6,441 bases of DNA from contig JBFKOL010000262.1 in the NCBI GenBank assembly GCA_041628815.1, positions 1 through 6,441 on the forward strand, in the 5' to 3' direction. The notes beneath the pieces were generated by a model. It was not told where the DNA came from. It saw only the letters and a list, made by a program, of their open reading frames with translations, and ran no database searches. This document shows positions 1-5,827 of this stretch, one piece after another. The DNA is from JBFKOL01 sp041628815 (GTDB lineage Bacteria > Bacteroidota > Bacteroidia > Chitinophagales > Saprospiraceae). How positions within the stretch are numbered: position 1 is the first letter of the stretch; each line of letters starts with the position of its first letter. Made by a program: the position numbers and the translations under genes.

Positions 1-264
1 GCCTGAGGGATCCAACCACCTGACATAGACAATCGGTTTTGCCTTGAAAGCCTGGTGGTGGATGCCATCGACCATGTGGACCAAGCACCAGATGGTTTCT
101 CCCGGAGCGTAGTAGCCCCTGTCGTGGGCAACATATATTTTTTCCTGGTGATGGGATAAAACATAGTTGGTCAATAAACTTGAAATCTTCTGAGACAGTC
201 CGGGGCATGAACAACCCAGCATTACTGCTACGATTGCGCCCGAATTCAGGAATCTTTTGAACAC
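1..264 (-). CDS. N-terminal fragment of a large secreted MG2 (macroglobulin-like) domain protein, cut by the window edge
   Basis: The minus strand is open from position 264 to the window edge (88 codons). The only sensible start is a GTG at 264-262, because the frame is closed by TAG 18 nt further upstream. Residues 1-25 look like a signal peptide: K3 and R4, a hydrophobic run near residues 10-18, then PGLSQ, a typical Bacteroidota cleavage context. C18 could suggest a lipoprotein, but the lipobox is poor. Residues 40-88 contain QEKIYVAHDRGYYAPGETIW and a later YVRWLDPSG. This closely resembles the first MG2 strand module of large exported Bacteroidota proteins ('tDrdyYapGEtiW ... vyveliDpsG'), many of which carry downstream carboxypeptidase-regulatory or TonB-plug-like domains. 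Those domains would lie outside this window. The family is seen in sequence; the substrate is unknown. The gene lies downstream of the phosphoesterase on the same strand, and I see no clear promoter between them. Confidence 0.5.
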   Translation of the reverse strand, partial: MFKRFLNSGAIVAVMLGCSCPGLSQKISSLLTNYVLSHHQEKIYVAHDRGYYAPGETIWCLVHMVDGIHHQAFKAKPIVYVRWLDPSG

Positions 265-394
265 GCTGGAGAAACTGATCGATTTCTAAGATATCACATT
301 GATAGCAAATCCCTGTTGTCAGCGCATCGAATATCTTGCCTCTGCATTTTACTGCTTCTACTTGGATATGATGATTTAGGAGGTGTTTACGAGA
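265..394 (-). other. Intergenic region between phosphoesterase and MG2-type gene
   Basis: These 130 bp separate two minus-strand genes. I see no terminator hairpin and no full TAnnTTTG promoter. The phosphoesterase frame stays open after its TGA through this whole region, which I treat as chance. Confidence 0.5.
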
Positions 395-1135
395 TCAGGT
401 CAAATAATATACGCTGGTAATCAGTGCTTCGTCCGTAATTTCGATCATTCGATAGCCTACCCTGTAATGGTCTACGGCAAAATCTTTTTGACTGGCGTCA
501 ATTTGAAAATAAGAGGAAGGAGTAATGAAAACATCGACATTGTCAAGATGAATAGACTTGTCCACATGGTAGTGCCCGCAAAAAATGAAAACCTCCGCAT
601 TTGATTCTCCTTGAATGGTGTCCATGACCCTTTTTCTGTCTTGAAGTGCGTAGTTGTCGTCCATATAGGGCACATGACACAGGCATGGAGGATGATGAAT
701 AAAAATTACTGTGTGCTTATTGTTGGCCTGGAGTGATAGCTTTAACCATTCCAATTGGATGTCAGACAATCTTCCCCTGGCACTGTCGGCCATCAATAAC
801 CGGCCATACGGGCTCTGAATCGAATAAAAAACTTCACCCTGTTCAGGATGCATAGGCAACCGGAACTCTGCAGCCATCATACGCGAATCATCGTGATTGC
901 CCGGTATGGCATAGAACGGTATTTCTTTCAATTGATCCCTGGTTACCCTGGAGATCCATCGATAGATTGCGGCATCGCCCTCAAAAGCGCACATATCGCC
1001 CGTGTGAATGACCAAATCAGGTGAGCACGCCGTAACTGCTTCAAGGATCCGCAGGTAATTTTTCCTTACATCCACTCCCCTGATGATCTCCGACTCCTGA
1101 CCAATGTGGCTATCTGTGATTTGTACTATTTTCAT
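395..1135 (-). CDS. Calcineurin-like metallophosphoesterase, CpdA/class III cyclic-nucleotide phosphodiesterase type
   Basis: A 246-residue cytoplasmic protein with no signal peptide. The dinuclear-metal motifs occur in family order: D8-x-H10 in ITDSH, D47 in HTGD, N80-H81 in PGNHD, H147/H148 in FIHHPP, and H188-x-H190 in CGHYH. All metal ligands appear intact, so it should be an active hydrolase using Fe/Mn/Zn-type metals. The 'GNHDD ... IHHPP ... CGHYH' layout and the length match CpdA-like enzymes, which hydrolyse 3',5'-cAMP or other phosphodiesters. The true substrate cannot be read from sequence, and many Bacteroidota homologues have none assigned. ATG at 1135 gives the canonical N-terminus directly before the first beta strand. 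The gene begins 82 nt after the exported DUF4412-like gene, with a terminator between them, so it probably has its own promoter; a one-mismatch -7 box may lie just upstream but is too weak to call. Confidence 0.9.
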   Translation of the reverse strand: MKIVQITDSHIGQESEIIRGVDVRKNYLRILEAVTACSPDLVIHTGDMCAFEGDAAIYRWISRVTRDQLKEIPFYAIPGNHDDSRMMAAEFRLPMHPEQGEVFYSIQSPYGRLLMADSARGRLSDIQLEWLKLSLQANNKHTVIFIHHPPCLCHVPYMDDNYALQDRKRVMDTIQGESNAEVFIFCGHYHVDKSIHLDNVDVFITPSSYFQIDASQKDFAVDHYRVGYRMIEITDEALITSVYYLT

Positions 1136-1165
1136 TGTGCAGCCGAAAGTAGTGAGTATCGGGAT

Positions 1166-1197
1166 AAAATAAAAAAGGGGCTCTATAAGCCCCTTTT
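1166..1197 (-). terminator. Rho-independent terminator of the DUF4412-like gene
   Basis: Positions 1173-1182 (AAAAGGGGCT) and 1188-1197 (AGCCCCTTTT) form a perfect 10-bp stem with a 5-nt loop. Read on the minus strand the stem is followed by TTATTTTA (to 1166), a U-rich tail. It begins about 20 nt after the stop codon of the gene at 1218-1937. It also separates that gene from the phosphoesterase. Confidence 0.88.
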
Positions 1198-1217
1198 ATA
1201 CGTTGTAAATATCTCGA

Positions 1218-1937
1218 TCAAAATCCCATGGCTCCACCCATAGAACTCATGAATTCTTGAAGGGTCATTTTCGTAAAACCATCCGTATTCAATTGCAACA
1301 TGGCGTCATCCACATCGTTGGAATAATTCGTGGTGGAGAATACCATGTTCATGCTACCTCCCATACCGGGTACCGCAGAGGAAATGATGTATTCGAGTGG
1401 GACTCCCCTGAACTCGGAGATATCCACATTCTGTATCATAGCCGCATTAATTTTCAATTTTGGCGTGATATAAGCCTCGAGCTTAAAGCCTTCGTTATCC
1501 GGGGAGGTGACGATCATTTTGTAACAGTCAAAACCTGCAATATTCTTCGTGTCGGATTCGTCGTATTCAATATCGAGATCGGTCATCGCATTGGCATTTT
1601 CAGCCCTTGCCCTGTCTTGTTCTGCTTTTGAGGCCTGGACCCATATTTTTTGACCCATCATGGTCATGAGCATGTCCATATCGCCTTTTTCACTCATTTT
1701 TACATTCGTTACTACCATGCCACCCATCATGTTCATGCTGGTGACAGAAACTTGTCCTTTGTAATATACATTGAGCTGGGTGCCCTTCATCATTTGCAGT
1801 TGGGCAGCCACCTGTTGATTGTCGGAAGTCACATCAACTATTTCCATGGTAATGGTTCCCTTGTCTGACTGGGCGACAGCCAAGGTCGTCACCATGGTCA
1901 TTAGACAGGCTACACAAAGAAGTATTGCTTTTTTCAT
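1218..1937 (-). CDS. Exported methionine-rich protein, DUF4412/GLPGLI-like
   Basis: A 239-residue protein with a clear signal peptide: MKK, a hydrophobic core to about residue 20, and cleavage predicted after A20-V21-A22 before Q23. No lipobox is convincing. The C-terminal half has the pattern of DUF4412 and related GLPGLI periplasmic proteins: 'DTKNIAGFDCYKM' (130-141), a 'EAYITPKLKINAA' segment (154-166), and 'FRGVPLEYIIS' (176-186). This corresponds to the 'I.GykC.k ... G.Ply' signature. The rest is mostly alternating beta-type sequence, compatible with a lipoprotein-carrier-like beta fold. Methionine is unusually frequent: 27 of 239 residues, with MM pairs at 49-50, 70-71 and 93-94. Function is unknown; a periplasmic or outer-membrane-associated role is inferred from the signal peptide. 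The gene is separated from the exonuclease by 126 nt and ends in its own hairpin terminator, so it may be monocistronic. Confidence 0.8.
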   Translation of the reverse strand: MKKAILLCVACLMTMVTTLAVAQSDKGTITMEIVDVTSDNQQVAAQLQMMKGTQLNVYYKGQVSVTSMNMMGGMVVTNVKMSEKGDMDMLMTMMGQKIWVQASKAEQDRARAENANAMTDLDIEYDESDTKNIAGFDCYKMIVTSPDNEGFKLEAYITPKLKINAAMIQNVDISEFRGVPLEYIISSAVPGMGGSMNMVFSTTNYSNDVDDAMLQLNTDGFTKMTLQEFMSSMGGAMGF

Positions 1938-2063
1938 TTCTGAGAATTATAGATTTAAGGTATTTGTTATGTGTTCAAAAGACAAAAGTCGTATAAATAG
2001 TTTCAATATTGGGTTTATTTAGACTTTCTTAAATGTTCCATCGATCAATCGCACGCATATCAT

Positions 2064-2609
2064 TCAGTCGATTCCCCACTCTTCGAGGTATTTCACAAAA
2101 ACTTTCGCAAGGTTTTCGGCATCACTGATGGCTCGATGATGCAATCCTGTAAAATCAAATCCCTCCTTTCGAACCGTTGATTTCAGTCCGGATGCGTGCT
2201 GCAGACCCTTCAGTCTTTTATAGGCTTTTTTAACATTGACAAAATTGATAAGCCAGTCGTCTTCTACATCGTGGAGCGTGCAATCATTTCTTAGGAGCAT
2301 GGCATCATCTGCCCCCCATGCGCATAAATAGTAGTCTTCTTCATAAAATCTTCCCCACTCCATGAAGGAATTGATTACCCTCGGAAATGTCGCGGCCCTG
2401 TCGACATCCTCTTGACGGATCGAAGTGAGATTTTTACAAAAACCACTCAGCAGCGGATTCACCACGGGTTTTATGAACCTGGAAAAAGAATCCTCTACTT
2501 CACCATAACGGTTTACTTTCAATGCCCCGATTTCGATGATTTCCGTGATTCCTTTGGGAGGATATCCCCTCCAGCAAGTCGCCTCAAGATCAAAAATGAT
2601 GTAATTCAC
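2064..2609 (-). CDS. DEDDh-family 3'-5' exonuclease (ERI1/KapD-like)
   Basis: A 181-residue single-domain protein beginning 'MNYIIFDLEATCW'. The four acidic residues and the histidine of the DEDDh exonuclease family are present: D7 and E9 in FDLEAT (Exo I), D102 in WGADDAML (Exo II), and H158 with D163 in HHRAISDA (Exo III). E24 and E26 lie in 'EIIEIGA', the usual second beta strand. The 'DLEATCW' opening and the 'wGxxD' motif place it nearer the ERI1/3'hExo/KapD group than the DnaQ polymerase epsilon subunit. Members trim the 3' ends of RNA or DNA; its substrate here is not known. The start is GTG at 2609-2607, 10 nt after the stop of the PlsB-like gene, so the two are almost certainly co-transcribed and may be translationally coupled. 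No terminator is visible after it. Confidence 0.88.
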   Translation of the reverse strand: MNYIIFDLEATCWRGYPPKGITEIIEIGALKVNRYGEVEDSFSRFIKPVVNPLLSGFCKNLTSIRQEDVDRAATFPRVINSFMEWGRFYEEDYYLCAWGADDAMLLRNDCTLHDVEDDWLINFVNVKKAYKRLKGLQHASGLKSTVRKEGFDFTGLHHRAISDAENLAKVFVKYLEEWGID

Positions 2610-2619
2610 AATGCTGTCA

Positions 2620-4308
2620 CTAAACTGCCTGCAACGCCTGAGCCTGGCGATGGCTTACTTTATGAATGATGGATTCGAGCTCATAACCTATCAACCTGTT
2701 GCTGTAATAGTAAAGTAACAACAAGTGACGGCTTTTTATGAAATCATTTTCCAGGTACAATGGTTTACGCAGGTGATACAGATTGATTTGTTTGATGCCA
2801 TCTTCAATAATTTCTTCGGGTTCCATACGGGCCAGGTCTTGATTCAGCTGTACACCACCTTTGGCCGCCAACACCTTGAGGTGTCCGAGTATTTTGTCGA
2901 TTTCCAGGACCACCTCGTTTCTCGTGAGTGCAAAATAGTCATCGGGTAACGTCAGCAAGGAAAAAAGGTCCATGTCGTCCTGTTTTTTCCAAAACAGGTA
3001 AAAACATACAAAAGTCAGTATATGAGAGGTGAGTACGACGTTCTCTCTTTTGTAATTTTTGACCAGCATGTCTGCCAGGTGTCGGGTATAAACCCGGTTT
3101 CTTTGTGCATCGAAAGTGAGCTTCCCATCGGATTCGAAGTACTGGCGGATATCAATGATTTTATGGTTTTTAAGGCTCCTCGCCTCCTCATCCAGTAAAT
3201 TCCCAAATATATCAAGGGGATGACCAAATGAAAGGGTTACCTTCCCGTCTGACTTGAACAACCGGTGAATAAACCGCAAGGCCTTGAAAGAAGGATCTTT
3301 GATCTTTTTCTTGGCAAGGTAGTTTTCTTTTCCGGTACGCCTCAGGTGTTGATCCACAAGCCCTTCAGCCTCAAGCACAAAATGATAACTGATTACGAGG
3401 GGAACAATGATGATCTTCTTATCGAAATTCCTGAGATAAAATTCATTCTGTGCATCGATCAACGTACTCAGTAATCCCAATTTTAAACTAGACTCCAGGC
3501 TGCCGCTTCTCGAACGGGTGCCACCGGGGAAAAAGATACCATTCAAACCCTCCTGTATGGATAATGTCGAATGTTGTTTGGTGGCTTGTAGATAAATAGG
3601 ATTCCTTTTCCTGCGGTCTACTTTGTAGGCTCCTACCCTGCTCATGTAGTAAGCCAGCAGTTCATAATCGTATAGGTTCAAACCAGCTCCATACGAAAAA
3701 GCCGGCATTCCCGTCAACATTTCGATGGCATAGCCTATAAGGATGGAGTCAAGATTGCTGAAATGCGTTGGCAAGATCAATACGGTCCCCTTGTCAAACA
3801 GGGATCGGATATGTTGGAGTGGGCCGCATACCTGGAACTTATCTAAAAGCAACTCCTGGTCTCCCCAAAAAGGTCCGGAAGAAGACCAGAAAGGGTTGAA
3901 CAGCATTTTGAACAATCGGGTGAGCATTTTCCGTGCAAAAAGAAAAGTCTTGGGGACAAAATTTCCAGTGATTTCCTCGGCGTATCGATGACATATTTTT
4001 TGCAGGATGTCTTCGTAGAGTTCGGCCGCACGACCATTTTGAGCCACCGCCTCGCTCATTTCCATTTCGAGCTTTTTCCAATAGGCAGCTTCATTGGGAG
4101 GATCTACTTTCAGCGGATCCGATTTGACCCTCAACTTTTCCGAGTATATGGTCTGGCTGAGAACCTGCGAAAGTTCGTTGGTTGGCAGTGATTTGAAATG
4201 TTCGACGGTTGCTTGCGTAAGTTTTTTAACTACGCGAGGGCGATCCCGGTAGTACTCGGCTATTGGCCAATCCTCAATTTTAGGGATGATATGAGGGTAT
4301 GCTTTCAT
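2620..4308 (-). CDS. PlsB-like glycerol-phosphate acyltransferase (PlsB/PlsC superfamily)
   Basis: A 562-residue protein of the glycerolipid acyltransferase superfamily. Catalytic block I is H182-x4-D187 in LPTHFSNLD, preceded by a hydrophobic strand. Block II is represented by 'GAYKVDRR' (226-233), block III by 'FFPGGTRSRSG' (259-269), and block IV by 'IIIVPLVISY' (299-308). Block III plus the long helical N- and C-terminal regions resemble the PlsB/GPAT branch more than the short PlsC type, although E. coli PlsB is longer (about 800 residues). The expected reaction is acyl transfer to glycerol-3-phosphate or lyso-phosphatidate in membrane phospholipid synthesis; which one is not decidable here. 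A hydrophobic stretch near 425-440 may contact the membrane. The canonical Glu of block III (xPEGTR or xVEGGR) is Gly262. The ATG at 4308 follows a TATCTTTG box by 13 nt. The gene lies 59 nt after engB and 10 nt before the exonuclease. Confidence 0.85.
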   Translation of the reverse strand: MKAYPHIIPKIEDWPIAEYYRDRPRVVKKLTQATVEHFKSLPTNELSQVLSQTIYSEKLRVKSDPLKVDPPNEAAYWKKLEMEMSEAVAQNGRAAELYEDILQKICHRYAEEITGNFVPKTFLFARKMLTRLFKMLFNPFWSSSGPFWGDQELLLDKFQVCGPLQHIRSLFDKGTVLILPTHFSNLDSILIGYAIEMLTGMPAFSYGAGLNLYDYELLAYYMSRVGAYKVDRRKRNPIYLQATKQHSTLSIQEGLNGIFFPGGTRSRSGSLESSLKLGLLSTLIDAQNEFYLRNFDKKIIIVPLVISYHFVLEAEGLVDQHLRRTGKENYLAKKKIKDPSFKALRFIHRLFKSDGKVTLSFGHPLDIFGNLLDEEARSLKNHKIIDIRQYFESDGKLTFDAQRNRVYTRHLADMLVKNYKRENVVLTSHILTFVCFYLFWKKQDDMDLFSLLTLPDDYFALTRNEVVLEIDKILGHLKVLAAKGGVQLNQDLARMEPEEIIEDGIKQINLYHLRKPLYLENDFIKSRHLLLLYYYSNRLIGYELESIIHKVSHRQAQALQAV

Positions 4309-4321
4309 GAATCAGAAGCCC

Positions 4322-4329
4322 CAAAGATA
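4322..4329 (-). promoter_or_regulatory. Possible Bacteroidota -7 box upstream of the PlsB-like gene
   Basis: On the minus strand this reads TATCTTTG, an exact match to TAnnTTTG. It sits 13 nt before the ATG of the PlsB-like gene. No TTG or TTTG is found 19-21 nt further upstream, so only half of the promoter is supported. If real, it would give a leader of only a few nucleotides and let the acyltransferase-exonuclease pair be transcribed independently of engB. Confidence 0.35.
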
Positions 4330-4367
4330 CTTTATGCATTCGTTAAGGCGTAGTCTGGTGGTACGAT

Positions 4368-4955
4368 TTAGTTGTTTATTATTTCCTCTAAGTATGCAAG
4401 GAGATTTTCGCCACCTGTTTTTGCGGTTGATGAGGTCGCAAAGGTTGGCGGCAGGGATGACCAGTATTCCAGCATCGTATCCCGGAAGACCCCAACCCTT
4501 TTTTCAAGATGATCTGGTGTGATCTTCTCCGTTTTTGTAAAGACAATACAGAAGGGCACAGCATGCTCCCCCATCCAGTTGATTCTTTCAATGTCTGATT
4601 CCTGTGGTGGTATTCTTAAATCGATTAGCTGTAGTACCACAAGGAGATTTTGACGGTTTCTCAGGTAATCGTTGATCATCTTTTCGAATCTTTCCCGCGC
4701 TTTTTTGGAAGTCCTGGCATAGCCATAGCCAGGCAAGTCCACCAGGATCCATGTATTATCCACCTCAAACATATTGATCATCTGGGTCTTGCCCGGCGTA
4801 CCGGATGTTTTTGCCAAATTCTTCCGGCCGGTGAGGTAATTGATTAACGATGATTTGCCTACATTGGACCTTCCGACGAATGCTACCTCCGGCAGGTTGG
4901 TGGCCGGGCAAGCATTCTCGGAGGGAAAGCTTCCCAAAAACCGGATGTTTTTCAT
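4368..4955 (-). CDS. engB: Ribosome biogenesis GTPase EngB (YsxC/YihA)
   Basis: A GTPase of the TrmE-Era-EngA-EngB superfamily, needed for late assembly of the large ribosomal subunit. Using ATG at 4955 the protein is 195 residues, the usual EngB length. G1 is GRSNVGKSS (28-36), G2 is within TSGTPGKT (50-57, T53), G3 is DLPGYG (73-78), G4 is TKTEK (140-144), and G5 is TSSTAKTG (174-181). The flanking 'LPEVAFVGRS' and 'PGYGYA' are diagnostic of EngB. The frame stays open upstream to an ATG at 5030, but those 25 extra residues look non-coding and overlap a putative promoter, whereas starting at 'MKNIRFLGSF' matches the family. One oddity is that the G4 position normally Asp (TKxD) is Glu143. 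It is the first gene of the minus-strand run, with the PlsB-like gene 59 nt downstream. Confidence 0.95.
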   Translation of the reverse strand: MKNIRFLGSFPSENACPATNLPEVAFVGRSNVGKSSLINYLTGRKNLAKTSGTPGKTQMINMFEVDNTWILVDLPGYGYARTSKKARERFEKMINDYLRNRQNLLVVLQLIDLRIPPQESDIERINWMGEHAVPFCIVFTKTEKITPDHLEKRVGVFRDTMLEYWSSLPPTFATSSTAKTGGENLLAYLEEIINN

Positions 4956-4998
4956 TTTTGGTATGCTATTTGATTTGATAGAAGGAAGCAAAGAAACA

Positions 4999-5030
4999 CA
5001 AAGTTTATGCTTTAAGCAGCAAGGCTGCAA
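4999..5030 (-). promoter_or_regulatory. Putative engB promoter
   Basis: On the minus strand TTG (5030-5028), 21 nt, then AAACTTTG (5006-4999) approximates the Bacteroidota pattern TTG-N19-21-TAnnTTTG with one mismatch in the -7 box. It lies 43 nt before the preferred engB ATG and inside the region that the longer ORF would translate, which favours the shorter start. A second one-mismatch box (TTTCTTTG) lies slightly downstream. Confidence 0.3.
5016..5028 (+). other. Small stem-loop upstream of the orphan terminator
   Basis: GCAGC (5016-5020) and GCTGC (5024-5028) form a perfect 5-bp stem with an AAG triloop. It lies 24 nt before the terminator hairpin at 5053-5073. Alone it is weak; together the two hairpins and U tail resemble the 3' part of a small RNA. 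The stem also overlaps the putative engB -33 region on the other strand. Confidence 0.3.
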
Positions 5031-5052
5031 CTGTTAAAACCTAGATGATTGG

Positions 5053-5078
5053 AGTCACGCCGACGGCGTGACTTTTTT
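5053..5078 (+). terminator. Plus-strand rho-independent terminator with no recognised upstream gene
   Basis: AGTCACGCC (5053-5061) pairs perfectly with GGCGTGACT (5065-5073) across the 3-nt loop GAC, followed on the plus strand by six T residues (5073-5078). The minus strand has no T tract after the stem, so the signal points rightwards. It lies in the intergenic region between divergent engB and the response regulator, upstream of the regulator's promoter, and so does not end any annotated plus-strand gene. Confidence 0.8.
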
Positions 5079-5103
5079 ATTACCACTCTACCCTGCTCAA
5101 CAA

Positions 5104-5136
5104 TTTGATAGAGTACACGGTTTACCTATATATTTG
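5104..5136 (+). promoter_or_regulatory. Bacteroidota-type promoter of the response regulator
   Basis: TTTG (5104-5107), a 21-nt spacer, then TATATTTG (5129-5136) matches the -33/-7 consensus TTTG-N19-21-TAnnTTTG exactly. It is the best promoter in the window. The -7 box ends 7 nt before the ATG at 5144, so transcription should begin at or within a few nucleotides of the start codon. Confidence 0.7.
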
Positions 5137-5143
5137 TGCCGTA

Positions 5144-5785
5144 ATGAAAAAGTCGTCTGTACTGGTTTGTGAATCGCAATTTTTAAGCCGCACCGGCCTA
5201 AAACACATCATCGACAAGAATCCCTTCTTTTCTGTCGAGGCAGAGGCGCACAACTTCGAGAGCCTGGAAAGAATTCTTGGTGAAAAGAAGTTTGATATCA
5301 TAACACTCGATTATACGCACGACGGAGAATTCGACGAACAGGCGATTTCCCTGATCCAGGAATCTTCACCACTGACCCATATCCTGATCATCAGCAATGA
5401 AAAAAACAAAAGAAGCATCTACGATGTACTGGGTCATGGCATCAATCATTACATCACTAAGAATTGCCGCGAGGACGAAATTTACAAGGCCCTCGACGCA
5501 TGTATGAAAGACCAGAAATACTACTGTTCAAAGGTCCTCGACATCATCATCGACAAAACCTTCGGACAAAACAATAAGGAATCTGACAACCCACTCACCC
5601 AGAGAGAGCAAGAGATTGTACAGCTCATCGCCCAGGGTAAAATGGCCAAAGAGATTTCCTCCATACTTAAAATCAGCATCCACACCATCTATACCCACCG
5701 GAAAAATGTGATGAAAAAGCTCAACATCAGTTCTCCCGTCCAGCTCGTCACCTATGCCATCAATAAAGGGTTGGTGGAGATTTAG
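5144..5785 (+). CDS. NarL/FixJ-type response regulator with LuxR-family DNA-binding domain
   Basis: A 213-residue two-domain regulator. The N-terminal receiver domain spans roughly residues 4-125: phosphoacceptor D56 in IITLDYTH, switch residue S84 in LIISNE, and K106 in HYITKN. The C-terminal LuxR helix-turn-helix spans about 150-207: 'LTQREQEIVQLIAQGKMAKE' followed by 'SIHTIYTHRKNVMKKL', a textbook GerE/LuxR pattern. It probably binds DNA as a dimer under control of a sensor kinase, but no kinase is in the window. The acidic pocket, normally DD after the first beta strand, reads C9-E10. The frame extends upstream to a TTG at 5105, but those 13 codons cover the promoter itself, so ATG at 5144 ('MKKSSVLVCE') is preferred. 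The regulated genes are unknown; it is divergent from engB and convergent with smc. Confidence 0.92.
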   Translation: MKKSSVLVCESQFLSRTGLKHIIDKNPFFSVEAEAHNFESLERILGEKKFDIITLDYTHDGEFDEQAISLIQESSPLTHILIISNEKNKRSIYDVLGHGINHYITKNCREDEIYKALDACMKDQKYYCSKVLDIIIDKTFGQNNKESDNPLTQREQEIVQLIAQGKMAKEISSILKISIHTIYTHRKNVMKKLNISSPVQLVTYAINKGLVEI

Positions 5786-5822
5786 GTGGTTTAATAAGTT
5801 ATATAGGTTTAAGTGGTTTAAT
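5786..5822. repeat. Degenerate GGTTTAA-type direct repeats
   Basis: Directly after the response-regulator stop, GTGGTTTAAT occurs at 5786-5795 and again at 5813-5822, with a shorter GGTTTAA copy at 5806-5812. The block is AT-rich and abuts the GC-rich heptamer array. It looks like a decayed tandem repeat rather than coding sequence. Confidence 0.6.
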
Positions 5823-5827
5823 TTGTT

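Noticed and set aside
1..394. The phosphoesterase frame stays open after its TGA (395-397) to the window edge, suggesting stop readthrough or a C-terminal extension.
   Set aside because: The enzyme already has a normal length and ending for its family, and from about position 200 leftwards the MG2 gene is clearly coded in another frame. The open extension is probably chance plus shadow.
1938..2063. Possible promoter boxes upstream of the DUF4412-like gene (for example GACTTTTG on the minus strand).
   Set aside because: One mismatch in the -7 box and no TTG at the right spacing; too weak to annotate.
4956..5030. A 25-residue N-terminal extension of EngB from ATG 5030.
   Set aside because: The extension does not resemble EngB N-termini and covers a putative promoter; the start at 4955 gives the standard length.
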